DNA of 64,000 bases from Alligator mississippiensis (lineage: Eukaryota; Chordata; Crocodylia; Alligatoridae): positions 72,235,395-72,299,394 of the forward strand of contig NC_081833.1 of the NCBI RefSeq assembly GCF_030867095.1. Reading direction: 5' to 3'. This document shows, piece by piece, positions 37,101 through 47,382 of the stretch. A model generated the notes under the pieces. It had not been told where the DNA came from and made no database searches. It saw only the letters and a list, made by a program, of their open reading frames with translations. A program made the position numbers and the translations under genes. Within the stretch, counting starts at the first letter, position 1. Every line of letters begins with the position of its first letter.

Positions 37101-40100
37101 GACTTTGCGAGGCCCTTACTTTCCAATGCTTTGCCCTTGTTGTTTATACCTGTGCAAAGATGGTACACAGTACTATCCACCCAGCATGGTAGAATATTAT
37201 ATTTGCTACTCACTTTTCACGGGAGTCATCACACATATATAATGATATATTTATCACTGTGCAAAGAATATAGACTAAGGGGTAAATTAAAGCCAAGAAC
37301 ATTTTAGAAATTAGTCATATGCAATGCACTGAGTCAATCTATGTCTCAGGAAGTTTGTATTAGAACAGAAGAACTCTCAATTGTCTGTTGAGTCAGTGCA
37401 ATGTTGAATCACTGCAAAATTTTACTAGGATTATTAGACCTTGTGTTTCCAGCTTAGTGAGTTAAAACCACAAGTTAGAAAGTGTCTCTTGCAACATCAG
37501 ATCCTGTTATCCTTTCTGCCATGACAGTTTATTGAATGCAAATCTTTCCCAAAACTTCTCAGCAATTAAAATATGTACTAGTACATATAAGTAGCATTTG
37601 CGAATGAAATAACTTGACTATTTAAATCCTCCAATTCCTCTCCTCAGCATGCCCAAAGGCACCAATTAATACACTCAATTAGGCACTGCCACATTTAAAA
37701 ACACTGGAATACTAGACACAAAGCGATCACATTGATATGCTACCTTGTGCATAGTTCTCCAGTGCTTTAATTTAAGAGCACCCCAAAGTTTGTCAATGAA
37801 AAAGCATAAATAAGTTAAGCATAAATAAGTTAAGCAGCGTAAGTTAAGCGGCATAAATACGTCAGCATAAATTAAAGTTTTTAGTCAACAAGCTCCACAC
37901 CACTGTATTTTTAAATTGAAAACATTGATAAACAGTGTAGCAGAGTAAGCTGTACTGTATGCAATGGTACTGTTTTTACTATTCTGCCTAGCTGTTGCTC
38001 CAGAAATAAAAGGTTGCCATCTACTGGACATTTGATTTAGTCTGCAGTTTGAAGGGCTACAGTCTCTCCATCGTACCCATATAGCTCTAAAAACTCAGGG
38101 GGAACTCTATCCCAGGGTGGTTATTCCACAGTTAGCAAATCCTATAGGTTCTTCAAATTGTCAGTGAATAGCAAACAAGCTTTAGGCAATCACCCCAAAC
38201 AGTTTTGAGTTGGCAACAGCGATGAATACCTAGACATTTATTTTTTAATGGTATCCCAGATGAGACTTTGCTTTGGAGTACAAGGAAACACGCACTGCAT
38301 ATATTTTACAGGAGGATGATGTGTGTTATCAGTATCACTGGGGAATTATCAGGTCCAGGAAATGGATATCAAAAGGTATCTGTAAGGAACCACATCTCTG
38401 GACCTGTACTTTCATTACAAAAACTACATTTACTCTAGCTACAGCACCAGCCTGCCCGGTAAAGAAAGACTGTCTAAGGAAAACAATAGTGAAAGAATGG
38501 TTTGATGAAACCCTAGTTTGTAAGAATTTCTTCTATTAAAGATTTTGTCTTACTAATAAAATGAACAACTGTGGATGTGAAAAAGAAGAGATGAGAAGTA
38601 TTACAGGTTCAAATTACTTTCTTCCATGGGGCAGATAACTTTAATTAAAAATTCCTTAGAAGAGGAGCAATGTGAGAACCCCGTAAAAGTTCTTTTCTGT
38701 CATTAAGCCAAAAGCTACTAGTAAAGTCTTCAGCGGTACATACCCATGCAGCTACTGTGTGGTATAAGATTTAGGCAGAAAAATAAGATTCTTACCTTGA
38801 AACTGCGGTTTAACTTCCCACGAATGTGATGCAAACCCACCAAAGATGTATCCATCTGTGTCCTTTAAGACCAGTAGGCAGGGGCCCTTATTTACAATAT
38901 GGCCACATAGCTGTGAAAAACTTTCTCCGTGAAGCCTAGAAGAAAACAGAAGCCTCCATTTGTGCTGCAGCTCCATTGGCAGATGGGAGTTGATGTATAT
39001 AATGGATGGCATGTCAAGGAGACTAACAAATCCTTCTCCTTTGACGCCTTTGCATTTGGGAACCAAATTGACTAGGTCTTTGGCCTCATCTGGAATTGAA
39101 TGAAGAACAAGGAGACCCAGCCTGATAACAATGCTGAGGAAAGTAGAGATCTGTGGCACTCGAAACACCCAGTCCTCAATGACACTTTGATCGCACGTGG
39201 CATCTTGTAGCTCAGCACCCACGAGACTCTCTCCACCTAGACACATATTAACACAAGTTAGTGGCAAAGCTGCTTTGGGCCTCTATGTAATTCCTTAAGA
39301 AAACAAGTGTTTTTTCATCCAAGATTCAAAAATCACTATTTCCAATATATTAACAATGCATGCTGACAGAGCAAAAGATAGCTGAAACTGTCAACCAGAT
39401 TGAGTAAATATGCCTGGAAAGAAGGGCAGCAGCTGTGCGTAAAAGGTGGTAAGGAACCATTATGTCTTTATTAGAACATAACAGATAGTAGGAAATGAGG
39501 GGTCTAATATTATGGCTTTAAAGAGAACCATAAAGGGATACAGATGCCCCAAAATGCCCTTCAAATGCGAGGTAGGTGCTTGTACAATGTTTTGCGAAAC
39601 CTAGCCATAAATCTGCAATTGGGACTGAACTGGGACTTCGAGGCCAAAAGCCACTGGAACTCCAAGAAGCAGCTTGTACAGGTAATTAAAAGTCCCAGAT
39701 CTGATCTCAATCCTCAAGTCTTTGGTTTTTGATCTAAACTAAATCCAAGGCAGATATGGCTCAAGGAAACAGATCTCACAGGACGAGCGTATTTTGTGAG
39801 GTCTGTGCCACTTTTCAGCACATCATTTCAGTATGTTCAAGCTCACCTGTAGATCTCAGTTCTGACAGCAGCTGAGAAGCTAAAGTCTTTACTCCGCTGG
39901 CAACATCTTGAGTCTTTTCCAGATCCCAGCCCTTCAGCTCCTTCCTGTAGTTCAGTACATGGACTGCAGCAGTGACCAGATGCTCTGTGAACTTAAAGGT
40001 GATTGTGATCCCATTACAAACTCCATATTAAAAAAAAAAAAATCACCAAGAACCTCACCAAAGCACCCCAGACTCTTAGCAGCCAGGGCAACCGTCAATA

Positions 40101-43100
40101 CAGATGGCAGTAATCTGATTGACCAAGACACCTACTGCTGTACTTAAGTGTTAGAAGTATTGCCCATCTGCATTACACCCTTCCCTCAAATGCTTTGTAC
40201 ACCTCTGCTCTCTCGACATTTTTGTAAGAGACAGCTCTTCTATATGGGCAACCTGTGGCAGAAATAAAGGGCTGTGTCATTTATAAGTAGCCCAAACGGG
40301 GCAGTGGCAGAGGAATTCTGCTCAGTTTTGCTCAGTTCTCCAGGGAGCAGGTGGGTTGTCCCCTCCTGACTGTTCTCCCATTGAGCCACTCCAGACCAGC
40401 ACTGGGGAGAGTGGTATGGACAAGGAACAGTCACTGAGTTCTTCTAAGTCCAGCCACTGGCTCGCAAGAGGGCTACCCAATGGGCACAGCTCAAAAAAGG
40501 TAGCAGCGGAAAAGTCCACAGGCTCTCCTCCCCTTGGAACACCTGCCACACACACCTGGCCCCAAAATACACCCAAAGTCAGAGCCAGTCCTAATTCTCT
40601 GCGCTGTGCTCTAACAGCAACCTCCAAACAAATGTCTAGTTTTAAACAAAAGCCAATGAATTTCCCCTTCACCTCTTGGATCTGTTTCCCCGTCACAGGC
40701 CCTGCCGTCTCAGAGATCATTCCCATTATGATGCCACTCTTCTCATCTGCCAAGCCTTTTAAAAGGTGTGACATAAACATTACGAACTGCTCCTTAACGA
40801 TCTGTTCGCTTGGCCCAGCAGCCTTCCTAGGCAGGTTGACACTTCTCATTCCATTGAATAATCTGACGGTCATCTGCTCTGGTAATGCTTGCTGTGTGTA
40901 GGCCTGCCAGGGAAAGAAGCAAGGACAGGTTTGAACTTGGAAGAAGAAGATTTCTGTATAGAGTTAAAGCTATATCTGTGCCCGAGTGCAGTGGTTATGA
41001 CCAACATCTAATAGATACAAATAGTGTGAAGCCTGTACTGAAGCACTTCTCCAAAAGACAATCCCCATCTTTAATCAATTATTTTATAGCATCCTCAGTT
41101 ATAGTGTCCAGGCTTCCCGTAAGCTGTTGTTGGACTTTCAGGTAAAGGCCATGATAGTTTTACAACAACTCTGTTAGGAGTGAATTTTGGAAGAGTTAAG
41201 AAGACACAAACCAAGGCTCTCCATAAGAAAACATGGATTCAGAGGTTTGCAGCTCAGGGGTCACCAGGCAAAATAGCAGAAACGTCACTCAAGCCTTTGC
41301 AGTAACACTGGTATAGAGGCAGGCGAAGTCCTTTTGCTGGATTAAATTTCATAGGTTTAGTTTGATTTCTAATGAAGCCAATGAAAACTCTGTATCTGCA
41401 TCACAGCAGCCATTACACACGGCTGTAACCCATTCTCGCTGACATCAATTGTAAAACGCCCACTGATTTCACTGAGAGCAGAACTGGAAGCAAGTCTTAG
41501 ACACAACAGTATACTGTGGGCAGAGCTGCTTTAGGAAAGCACTGTAGGAGCCTGCAGTGAGGAAAGCTGCAGGAAACGCCTGTAAGCCGCTTACCTGATG
41601 ACTTCAGAGCTGCATCACTGTCCCACATCTCCCTCTGTCATCACTACAACTACACTCTTCTGTCCTAGGAGATACAGGATGGCTTAGGAGGCTCATACAT
41701 GAGACTAACACCTATCCTTGGCTTCACATTTCCTTTTTAAATGGGGTCTGAAGAGAACTAACTATGCTAAAATGACAGAGGTCATTGTTCTCCTGAACAG
41801 ATCCAAAATAGCAAGAGTTATATTATACCCCTCAGCCAGCAACCTATTATTTGTTTCATGGCAACAGCTGGAGCTCCCAAAGAGAGCAAAAGCTCTTATA
41901 CCATCAGAGATTTTAAAGGGATTCAGGCAGATGGGAGCTTTTCTAAATCTCTCTAGGTCCCTACCTGCATCTTTAAGGACTTAAATAGCTTTAATAAAAA
42001 GAGCTGGCCTTTCTAATCTAAATAGATGGGAGAGAGAGACTAAAGGTGACAGGAATGTGACTGTCCAAGGCCACAGCAAGTTAGTGTCAAAGACAAGAAG
42101 GGAACCTAGGTCTTCAGGCCACCAGGTGTTAGATATTTAAAGATCTCATTGATTTACGAGTTAGATACCTAAATACTTTAAATATCTGGCCCTTCACCAT
42201 GTTGCTGCTTTCCTTCAACTTTATTTCAATGATCCTATAGCATGTGATGCTTCTATAAAAATATGCTCTTTGTATTGTCATAACTTACACATTTGCCTCC
42301 TGTCCCACTCAAGTTGTCAAGGATTACAAAAAAAAAATATTTTCCCCTCTTTTCTTGATTAGAAAATCAATGCAAAGCAAATCAATTTGGAATATATGTT
42401 AATGAGGTAAAACATACAGCCTTGGCTTCATCAAGCAAAATTAAATTCTCTCTCTTCCGGCCAAATGTGAAGACTAGCAGCTGTAGGTGCGGTTGAAAGA
42501 GAACGATATGAGCAAACACGAATCTAATTATGTTACAACTTGCCAAGAATTTCTGTAAATTACAACACATCATAAATTGTGGGAAACTGCAATATTCTCT
42601 CCCTTGGAGGGTTTGGACAAAAGATATTTGCATATTTGAGTTACTTCATAATTGGACTTGATGTTGTTTATTCTGTTGAGTGCAATGCAAAAGGTAACGA
42701 GTACAAACACAGTGACAGTTAACCTTAAACTGCAAGAGAAAAATTATAAGGGCCTACAAATTCCAAACTGTGTCAAATAAGAGGCCCAGGCTCACCCAAT
42801 ATCTGATCTGATGGGGCAAACAGCAGATGATTTAAAAGAACTATATTAGAAACAGGGCATGAGTAGAGTTATTCAATCCATCATACTCAGGGCTACATGC
42901 CTAATTGTATTTAATAGCCCCTGATGGACCTATGCTCCATAAATCTAATCCCTTTCTGAACCTCCTTCTCCATACAGAAATATTTAATGTGATATTAAAA
43001 TGTAATAATGTCCATAATTAACTGTCCACAAGTATGCATTTCTTCTCTAAAGTAATATTCTACACGTTACATTACAGACATATCACGATTGATAGATTTT

Positions 43101-43274
43101 TCTTGCCTTTAGCTTTGCCAGAGTCACAAATTTTCTGGTGGTTTTTTCATTCTTTACTCCTGCTGAACCATCCACCCCAGATAAGGTCTCAAACACTTTA
43201 TCAATATCCGTCTGTTCTTCAGGAAGAAACCTGGAAAGATGATTCTGATAGGAGCTGCTTTCTGCGTTGCCCAT
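34002..43274 (-). CDS. MEAK7: MEAK7 (TLDC1), mTOR-associated TLD-domain protein, complete CDS in 7 coding exons
   Basis: MEAK7 is known as a lysosome-associated activator of an mTOR signalling branch and belongs to the TLDc family. Coding exons: 43107-43274, 40673-40903, 39847-39991, 38796-39236, 36577-36695, 35235-35414 and 34002-34121; they give 467 aa (human, from memory, 456 aa). The start ATG at 43274 gives MGNAESSSY; Gly2 fits N-myristoylation, as in the human MGN start. The TLD domain spans roughly residues 245-420, with VIEDWVFRVP, LLFSSRLHGESFSQLCGHI, FGGFASHSWEVKPQFQG, TGYNDHYMYLNHGQQTMPNG and GMGGQHEYFGLWID. The acidic C-terminal tail ends EDDDN. All introns are GT-AG except the first coding intron, read as GC-AG. 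The gene runs tail to tail with ATP2C2, matching mammalian synteny. Confidence 0.96.
35235..35414 (-). CDS. MEAK7: MEAK7 coding exon 6 (TLD domain end)
   Basis: 60 codons, GMGGQHEYFGLWIDCDYGKG, TTYNSPQLSAKEDFTLDAME, VWAVGEVPETEE. Acceptor TTTACAG, donor GTAAGT. Confidence 0.95.
36577..36695 (-). CDS. MEAK7: MEAK7 coding exon 5 (TLD domain)
   Basis: 119 nt, DNRCFLFSIFPTLAMYLYTG then YNDHYMYLNHGQQTMPNGL. Acceptor GGCAG, donor GTAAGT. Confidence 0.94.
38796..39236 (-). CDS. MEAK7: MEAK7 coding exon 4 (first half of TLD domain)
   Basis: 441 nt, GESLVGAELQDATCDQSVIE to WEVKPQFQ. It has VIEDWVFRVPQ, LLFSSRLHGESFSQLCGHI and GGFASHSWEVKP. An acceptor-like TTTTCTTCTAG lies inside but the frame and family alignment run straight through it. 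Confidence 0.95.
39847..39991 (-). CDS. MEAK7: MEAK7 coding exon 3
   Basis: 145 nt, FTEHLVTAAVHVLNYRKELK then GWDLEKTQDVASGVKTLASQ and LLSELRST. Donor GTGAGC; ends in one base of a Gly codon. Confidence 0.92.
40673..40903 (-). CDS. MEAK7: MEAK7 coding exon 2
   Basis: 77 codons, AYTQQALPEQMTVRLFNGMR, KEQFVMFMSHLLKGLADEKS on to GPVTGKQIQE. The acceptor is a strong pyrimidine tract with GGCAG, the donor GTGAAG. Confidence 0.94.
40904..43106. other. MEAK7 intron (GC-AG) with one MIR-like copy
   Basis: The intron between coding exons 1 and 2. It contains an antisense MIR-like sequence near 42035-42130. Nothing else recognised. Confidence 0.6.
42035..42130 (-). mobile_element. MIR-like SINE, antisense strand of the window
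   Basis: 'GACTGTCCAAGGCCACAGCA' then 'AAGGGAACCTAGGTCTTCAG' is the reverse complement of the MIR core and B-box region. Confidence 0.6.
43107..43274 (-). CDS. MEAK7: MEAK7 coding exon 1 (start, myristoylation motif)
   Basis: 56 codons, MGNAESSSYQNHLSRFLPEE on to RKFVTLAKLK. The upstream UTR part reaches an acceptor CAG just above 43297. The donor after AAG is GCAAGA; no GT donor precedes the in-frame stop that allows the family alignment. Confidence 0.9.
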
Positions 43275-44881
43275 CTTTCCAGGAAGGTGATGGAGTCCTG
43301 CGATGGAACAAAGAAAGAGAAAAAAGATGAATAAAAGCATGAAAAGATTGATTTAGGGGAGAGGAAGGGAGAACCAATCCCCGCTTCCTCCCCTGCCCCC
43401 AAAACACACCCACACCTTGGTAATAAAAGAAAGAATTCCTGACCTACAGGCACAAATTTTGCAAGTCGAAATAATTAAATCACACACAAAGTACTGCAAG
43501 CACAGCAAAAATAGAGATTGAACGCACTCAAAGGAAACAATATAAACATTAAATAGTATTAAAACACCTAATGTGTTCTTTAAACCACACACGCTACGCC
43601 CACCCGCCCTTTCTACCAACACACGCGTCACTCAAGGCTTATCAAATGGAAAAACCGATAAGATCTGACAACTAAATTAGTTTATACAGAGTTAATGTAA
43701 AAATGTCAGTTGGAATACATCAGGAGAGGCAAACCAATTAGGTTGTTTCTTTCTGATGTTTCTTTCTGATGGACTGAAGCCAACCTCTGCCATTAGCGCT
43801 TAGGAGCAAAACTGTACCTGCCATAGGCAAGGAGTCAATAATGCAGAACAGGTGAAAACTTTTTCTATGCACTGAATTTGTGCACCAAATTTTCAAGGCT
43901 TTTAGACTCGTCCCTGTCATTTTCAGTAAATTGCAACTGAATTGCAGACTGTCCACAATTTACTACAAATGAGTCAGTCTGATGGCTGCTAGTAGAAGCT
44001 TTGGAAATGAGGGGAGATAAGAGCTATAAAAGTGTCTAGCTCCGACCGGTGTTAAGGTTTCTAATAGCAACCCTGTGACAGCTCTTCCCCGTCACCATTT
44101 CTGTCTAGTTAGCAAAGATGTCACGAAGCAGACAGTGGGGCTGAAAGACACCAGGCACTTAAACAGCTTGTGTACTTCAGTGACATGCAGACAGCTACAA
44201 TAGAAACTATCAGTAACAAGCGGGGACCACTGTTGTGTTTATGGTGTTAAATATTTCACTGATCCAGTAGTGCACGTAGGTGGAGCACACCGTGCTCAGC
44301 TGCCTCCATGGCCCTTCAGGTGCGTGTAGGGACGTCTTCACGGCTGGACAAACTGTACCAGCGGAGTGACTCAGAGCAGACGGAAGGGCAAAGGCAGCGC
44401 AGAGCCACCTTTCCTGTTCCTCCACTGCGCTTGGGGCTGAGCATGTCTCAACCAGCAGAGAATTGCACCCTGCGTGGTTTAAAGATTACACGAACTTCCT
44501 CTTCCTTTCTATTGTACTGATAGTGAATTAACTTTCCCCCCTTGGTTGGCAGGCGGCACCTCTCCTCCCTGGGTTTTGTTTTTTTCTTCCTTTTTTTTTT
44601 TTTAAAGGTTGCCACCAACATTTCCTGCTTTCCCTGGCGGTTTGGGATCAGCTCCCATCTCCTGCCCTTTTCACCCCCAGATGGAGAAATCAGAGAAAGT
44701 CAGGATGTGTTCAAATCAGCAAGTTTAACCGGAGAATTTAACCCTTCCCTGCCTCCCCCCAAATCCCTACAAGCACCATGGCCGCACCACGGGGAGATGT
44801 GAACCGAAGCCCAAGCCACTCCAGACTGGATTTCTCTCTGTGGCCCCAAGTCCTGGGACCTCCTGGCCAGTAAGTTGTTAA

Positions 44882-44924
44882 GCTGGTGAGCCGCCTCACC
44901 AGGAAGGTCAGGCGGCTCACCAGC
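44882..44924. repeat. Perfect 15-bp inverted repeat in the MEAK7 5' intron
   Basis: GCTGGTGAGCCGCCT at 44882-44896 is exactly complementary to AGGCGGCTCACCAGC at 44910-44924, with a 13-bp spacer. GC-rich, able to fold as a stem-loop. Confidence 0.9.
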
Positions 44925-45429
44925 CCCACATCTGTTCATGGCGAAGCAGAGCGGGGGTGGGCAATCGCAAGCCAGCCTCCGTTTCCCAGCAGCCCCTGCC
45001 AGCATGGCTGGGGCTGGTTTCCATGGAGAACACAGCAGCAGCTGCATGGTGATACCGCAGGGGCTGGGGTTTCCATGGAGACCGGCCCCAGCCGCGCTGG
45101 CAGGGCGCACGGAAAGGCAGGGAGCTGCTCCGGGGCATAGACAGGTTAACACCCAGGCCAGGACTTGCCGGTGGCCCCAGCACTGCCAGGTCCCAGCTTG
45201 GCCGCGATCCCGTGCATTGGCCGCCTGCCGCGACAGCCGGATGGAGCCGTGATGGGGCGAGGGGCTGCCCCCGAAACTCGGTCACGAGCATGGAGGTTCG
45301 CTCGCGGGCCTGGGCACTGGTCTGGAGGCTGGAGCCTATGGTTGGGGGCCCCGGCCTTGGGGCTCGGACAAGAGCCAGCAATGCCGCCCCCAGGCGGGCA
45401 TGTGACCCGCCCTCAGCTTGCACGACCAT

Positions 45430-46010
45430 GAATATTAACACCCTGCTCATACATATTCATGACCCCTCCCTCTCGCCCAGGCCACATGACATCAGTGGCC
45501 AGCAGCAAGCCACGAACAGGAATATCCAGCATCTAATTAATACGTGGAAAGAGACACGCCCCCTCGTTAATATTTATAACCACGGCAAATTAATACAGTA
45601 AATCGCAAACACACATGCATCACTATTCATTATTAATAATTAGATTAATAGTAACAATATAAATTGCCCGCTCATTAATATTAATCATATTAATTATGCA
45701 TAAGCAATGGCACCGTTGATTTGTAACATGTGGCCACGCCCTCTTTTCATTATTACATGTGGCCACGCCCATTTTGCCGCTACCAATGAGGCTCCTTGGT
45801 GGCCACGCCCATCTCATATCAATGAGGCTCCTTGGTGGGTGGCCACGCCCATCTCATGAATATCAACGGTAGTCCTCGGTGATCACACCCGCATCTTATT
45901 AATATGCATGATGCCACTCTCGGACCACGCCCACCCCTCGTTAATAGCCCTGAGGCCGCGCAACCAGCACCTCCCCCCGGTGTTTAATATTCATGAGGCC
46001 ACGCCCCCTC
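45430..46010. repeat. Array of CACGCCC boxes alternating with TTAATAT / ATGAATAT words
   Basis: CACGCCC occurs near 45555, 45734, 45764, 45804, 45844, 45925 and 46004, with a CACACCC near 45884; between them lie AT-rich words such as ATTAATATGCATGATG and TTTAATATTCATGAGG. One unit (AATGAGGCTCCTTGGTGG plus CCACGCCCATCTCAT) is duplicated at 45786-45860. CACGCCC is a KLF/SP-type motif. Confidence 0.7.
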
Positions 46011-46021
46011 CCGTGACTCAC

Positions 46022-46150
46022 CGCCCTCGCACGCGGCCCCGGCGGACCCGCCGCTCTCGCTGGTTCCCCGCCGCGGGCTGCAGAGCAGAGCGGCCCCAGC
46101 CCTAGCCCGCCCGGCCGGCCGGCCCGCCCCGCCCCTCACTCAGAGACCTG
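46022..46150 (-). other. MEAK7: Candidate MEAK7 non-coding first exon
   Basis: On the minus strand a strong donor, GCG|GTGAGT, begins just below 46022 inside the CpG island, and the next exon needs an upstream partner because its acceptor is near 43297. The transcription start is a guess. Confidence 0.35.
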
Positions 46151-46167
46151 ACAGACAGGCCGCTCCG

Positions 46168-46172
46168 CCAAT
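46168..46172 (+). promoter_or_regulatory. CCAAT box (NF-Y type)
   Basis: CGCCAATAGG is a good NF-Y site in the CpG island, read as ATTGG on the MEAK7 strand. Placed about 50 bp from a CRE-like site. Confidence 0.5.
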
Positions 46173-46220
46173 AGGAAGGCGAGCCGAGTGTACAGCTGGG
46201 CGATGCGGCTGCGAAGTGCG

Positions 46221-46242
46221 TGATGACGTTACGGGGGCGGGG
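46221..46242. promoter_or_regulatory. CRE/ATF-like site next to a GC box
   Basis: TGATGACGTTACG followed by GGGGCGGGGC: a TGACGT ATF/CREB-type half site adjoining an SP-type GC box. Confidence 0.5.
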
Positions 46243-46430
46243 CTATACGGAGCGGGGGCGTGGTGTGGAGCGGGCGCGTTTTGTTTGCGTTATCATGAAG
46301 GTGGGTGCTGCCCCTTTCGAGGCCGCGCGCGTGCGCACTGCTCCCTGCCTGTGAGTCATGAGCCCTGTAGTGCTGGGATGTGGTAGGGAGTCTCCATGGG
46401 AGGGGACTAAGCTGAGGGACTTTCCTCCCC

Positions 46431-46868
46431 CCAAAACACTACATAATTGCCCTGAGGGGCTGCACCCCCCCCAAAAATCACCATATAATTGCCCTGTGTG
46501 GCTGCAGCTCCCCCAAAATCACCATATAATTTCCCTGAGGATCTGCACCCCCCCCAACACACCATATAATTGCCCTGTGGGGCTGCATCCCCCCCAAAAA
46601 CCACCATATAATTGCCCTGAGGGGCTGCATCTCCCCAAAATCACCATATAATTGCCCTAAGGGGCTGCATCCCCCCCAAATCACCATATATTTGCCCTGA
46701 GGGGCTGCATCTCCCCAAAATCACCATATAATTGCCCTGAGGGGCTGTATCCCCCACAAAAACCCCATGTAATTGCCCTGAGGGGTTGCACCCTCTGCAA
46801 CACACCATATAATTGCCCTGGGGGGCTGCCCCCCCCCCCCGCCAAGACACCATATAATTGCTGTGTTC
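46431..46868. repeat. Minisatellite, about 11 copies of a 40-41 bp unit
   Basis: The word CCATATAATTGCCCTG recurs at 46481, 46522, 46562, 46604, 46644, 46684, 46724, 46765, 46805 and 46850 (some variant), giving a 40-42 bp period; each unit ends in GGGGCTGCA(T/C)CCCCC. It adjoins CR1-like sequence and the CpG island. Confidence 0.93.
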
Positions 46869-46869
46869 T

Positions 46870-47382
46870 GCTATGGGGATTTCCCAGGTTTTGGGGCCTT
46901 GCTGGTTGCCCCCGTCCCCTCTTCCTGCTGCGTGTCAGGGGGGTGTAAGCCTCCCTCGGGGGTGTCAGCTGCAGCCCAGGCTGGGGACGGGGACTGGGCC
47001 GGGACCAAAGCCGGAGGTTCCCGGCTAGAGGGTCTTGCCCCTGCGCTCACAGTCGGATGATGCCTATTTGGGGTCAGAAAGGAATTGCACCCCATGGTCA
47101 GACTGGTACGGACTGGGGGGGTTGGTTTCCTCCTCCGCCTGGCATCCCTTGAGTGGATAGTAACAAGCTTTTCTAGAAGCAGGACGTCGGCTGCCGTGCG
47201 CGATCCCCCTGGTTTACCTGCGGCGGGTTAGGGCGTTGTGTCTGGTGTTGACAGTAGTTTTACAAAGCGTTTAGATGATGAATTCGTATAGGATGGCTTG
47301 GAAAGGTATGATCCTGCCTCAGGCAGGGGGTGGGACTAGATGACCTCTCCCTCCCAGCCCTGCTTTCCTGATTTCTATGAGC
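46870..47382 (+). mobile_element. CR1 LINE 3' region
   Basis: GGGGTCAGAAAGGAATTGCA, CCCATGGTCAGACTGG, then TCAGGCAGGGGGTGGGACTA and GATGACCTCTCCCTCCCAGC, CTATGAGC are typical of a reptile CR1 3' UTR. The left part is more diverged. Confidence 0.7.

Larger units (their letters stand above)
44780..46360. promoter_or_regulatory. MEAK7: CpG island over the MEAK7 5' end
   Basis: CG dinucleotides are dense in two blocks (about 44930-45420 and 45950-46350), unlike the CG-poor surroundings. The right block holds GC boxes, a CCAAT and a CRE-like site and is the best candidate core promoter. Its divergent side may also start transcripts. Confidence 0.7.

Noticed and set aside
40322-40672. Extension of the MEAK7 exon 2 frame past its donor
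   Set aside because: The family alignment stops at QIQE and resumes in the next exon; the extension is intron read-through.
40356-40901. 181-codon plus-strand frame
   Set aside because: It is the antisense of MEAK7 exon 2 and adjacent intron, with no recognisable product.
44917-45450. 177-codon open frame on the minus strand in the CpG island
   Set aside because: Stops are rare in GC-rich DNA; there is no recognisable motif and overlapping frames on both strands are equally open.
46294-46299. ATGAAG followed by GTGGGT, looking like a divergent first exon
   Set aside because: Only two codons before a donor-like site; no downstream partner exon was recognised.
46407-46853. Repetitive minus-strand frames (PQGNYMV-type repeats)
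   Set aside because: They are translations of the 40-bp minisatellite, whose period is not a multiple of three.
46431-46868. Possible CRISPR array
   Set aside because: Units are tandem without unique spacers and the genome is vertebrate.
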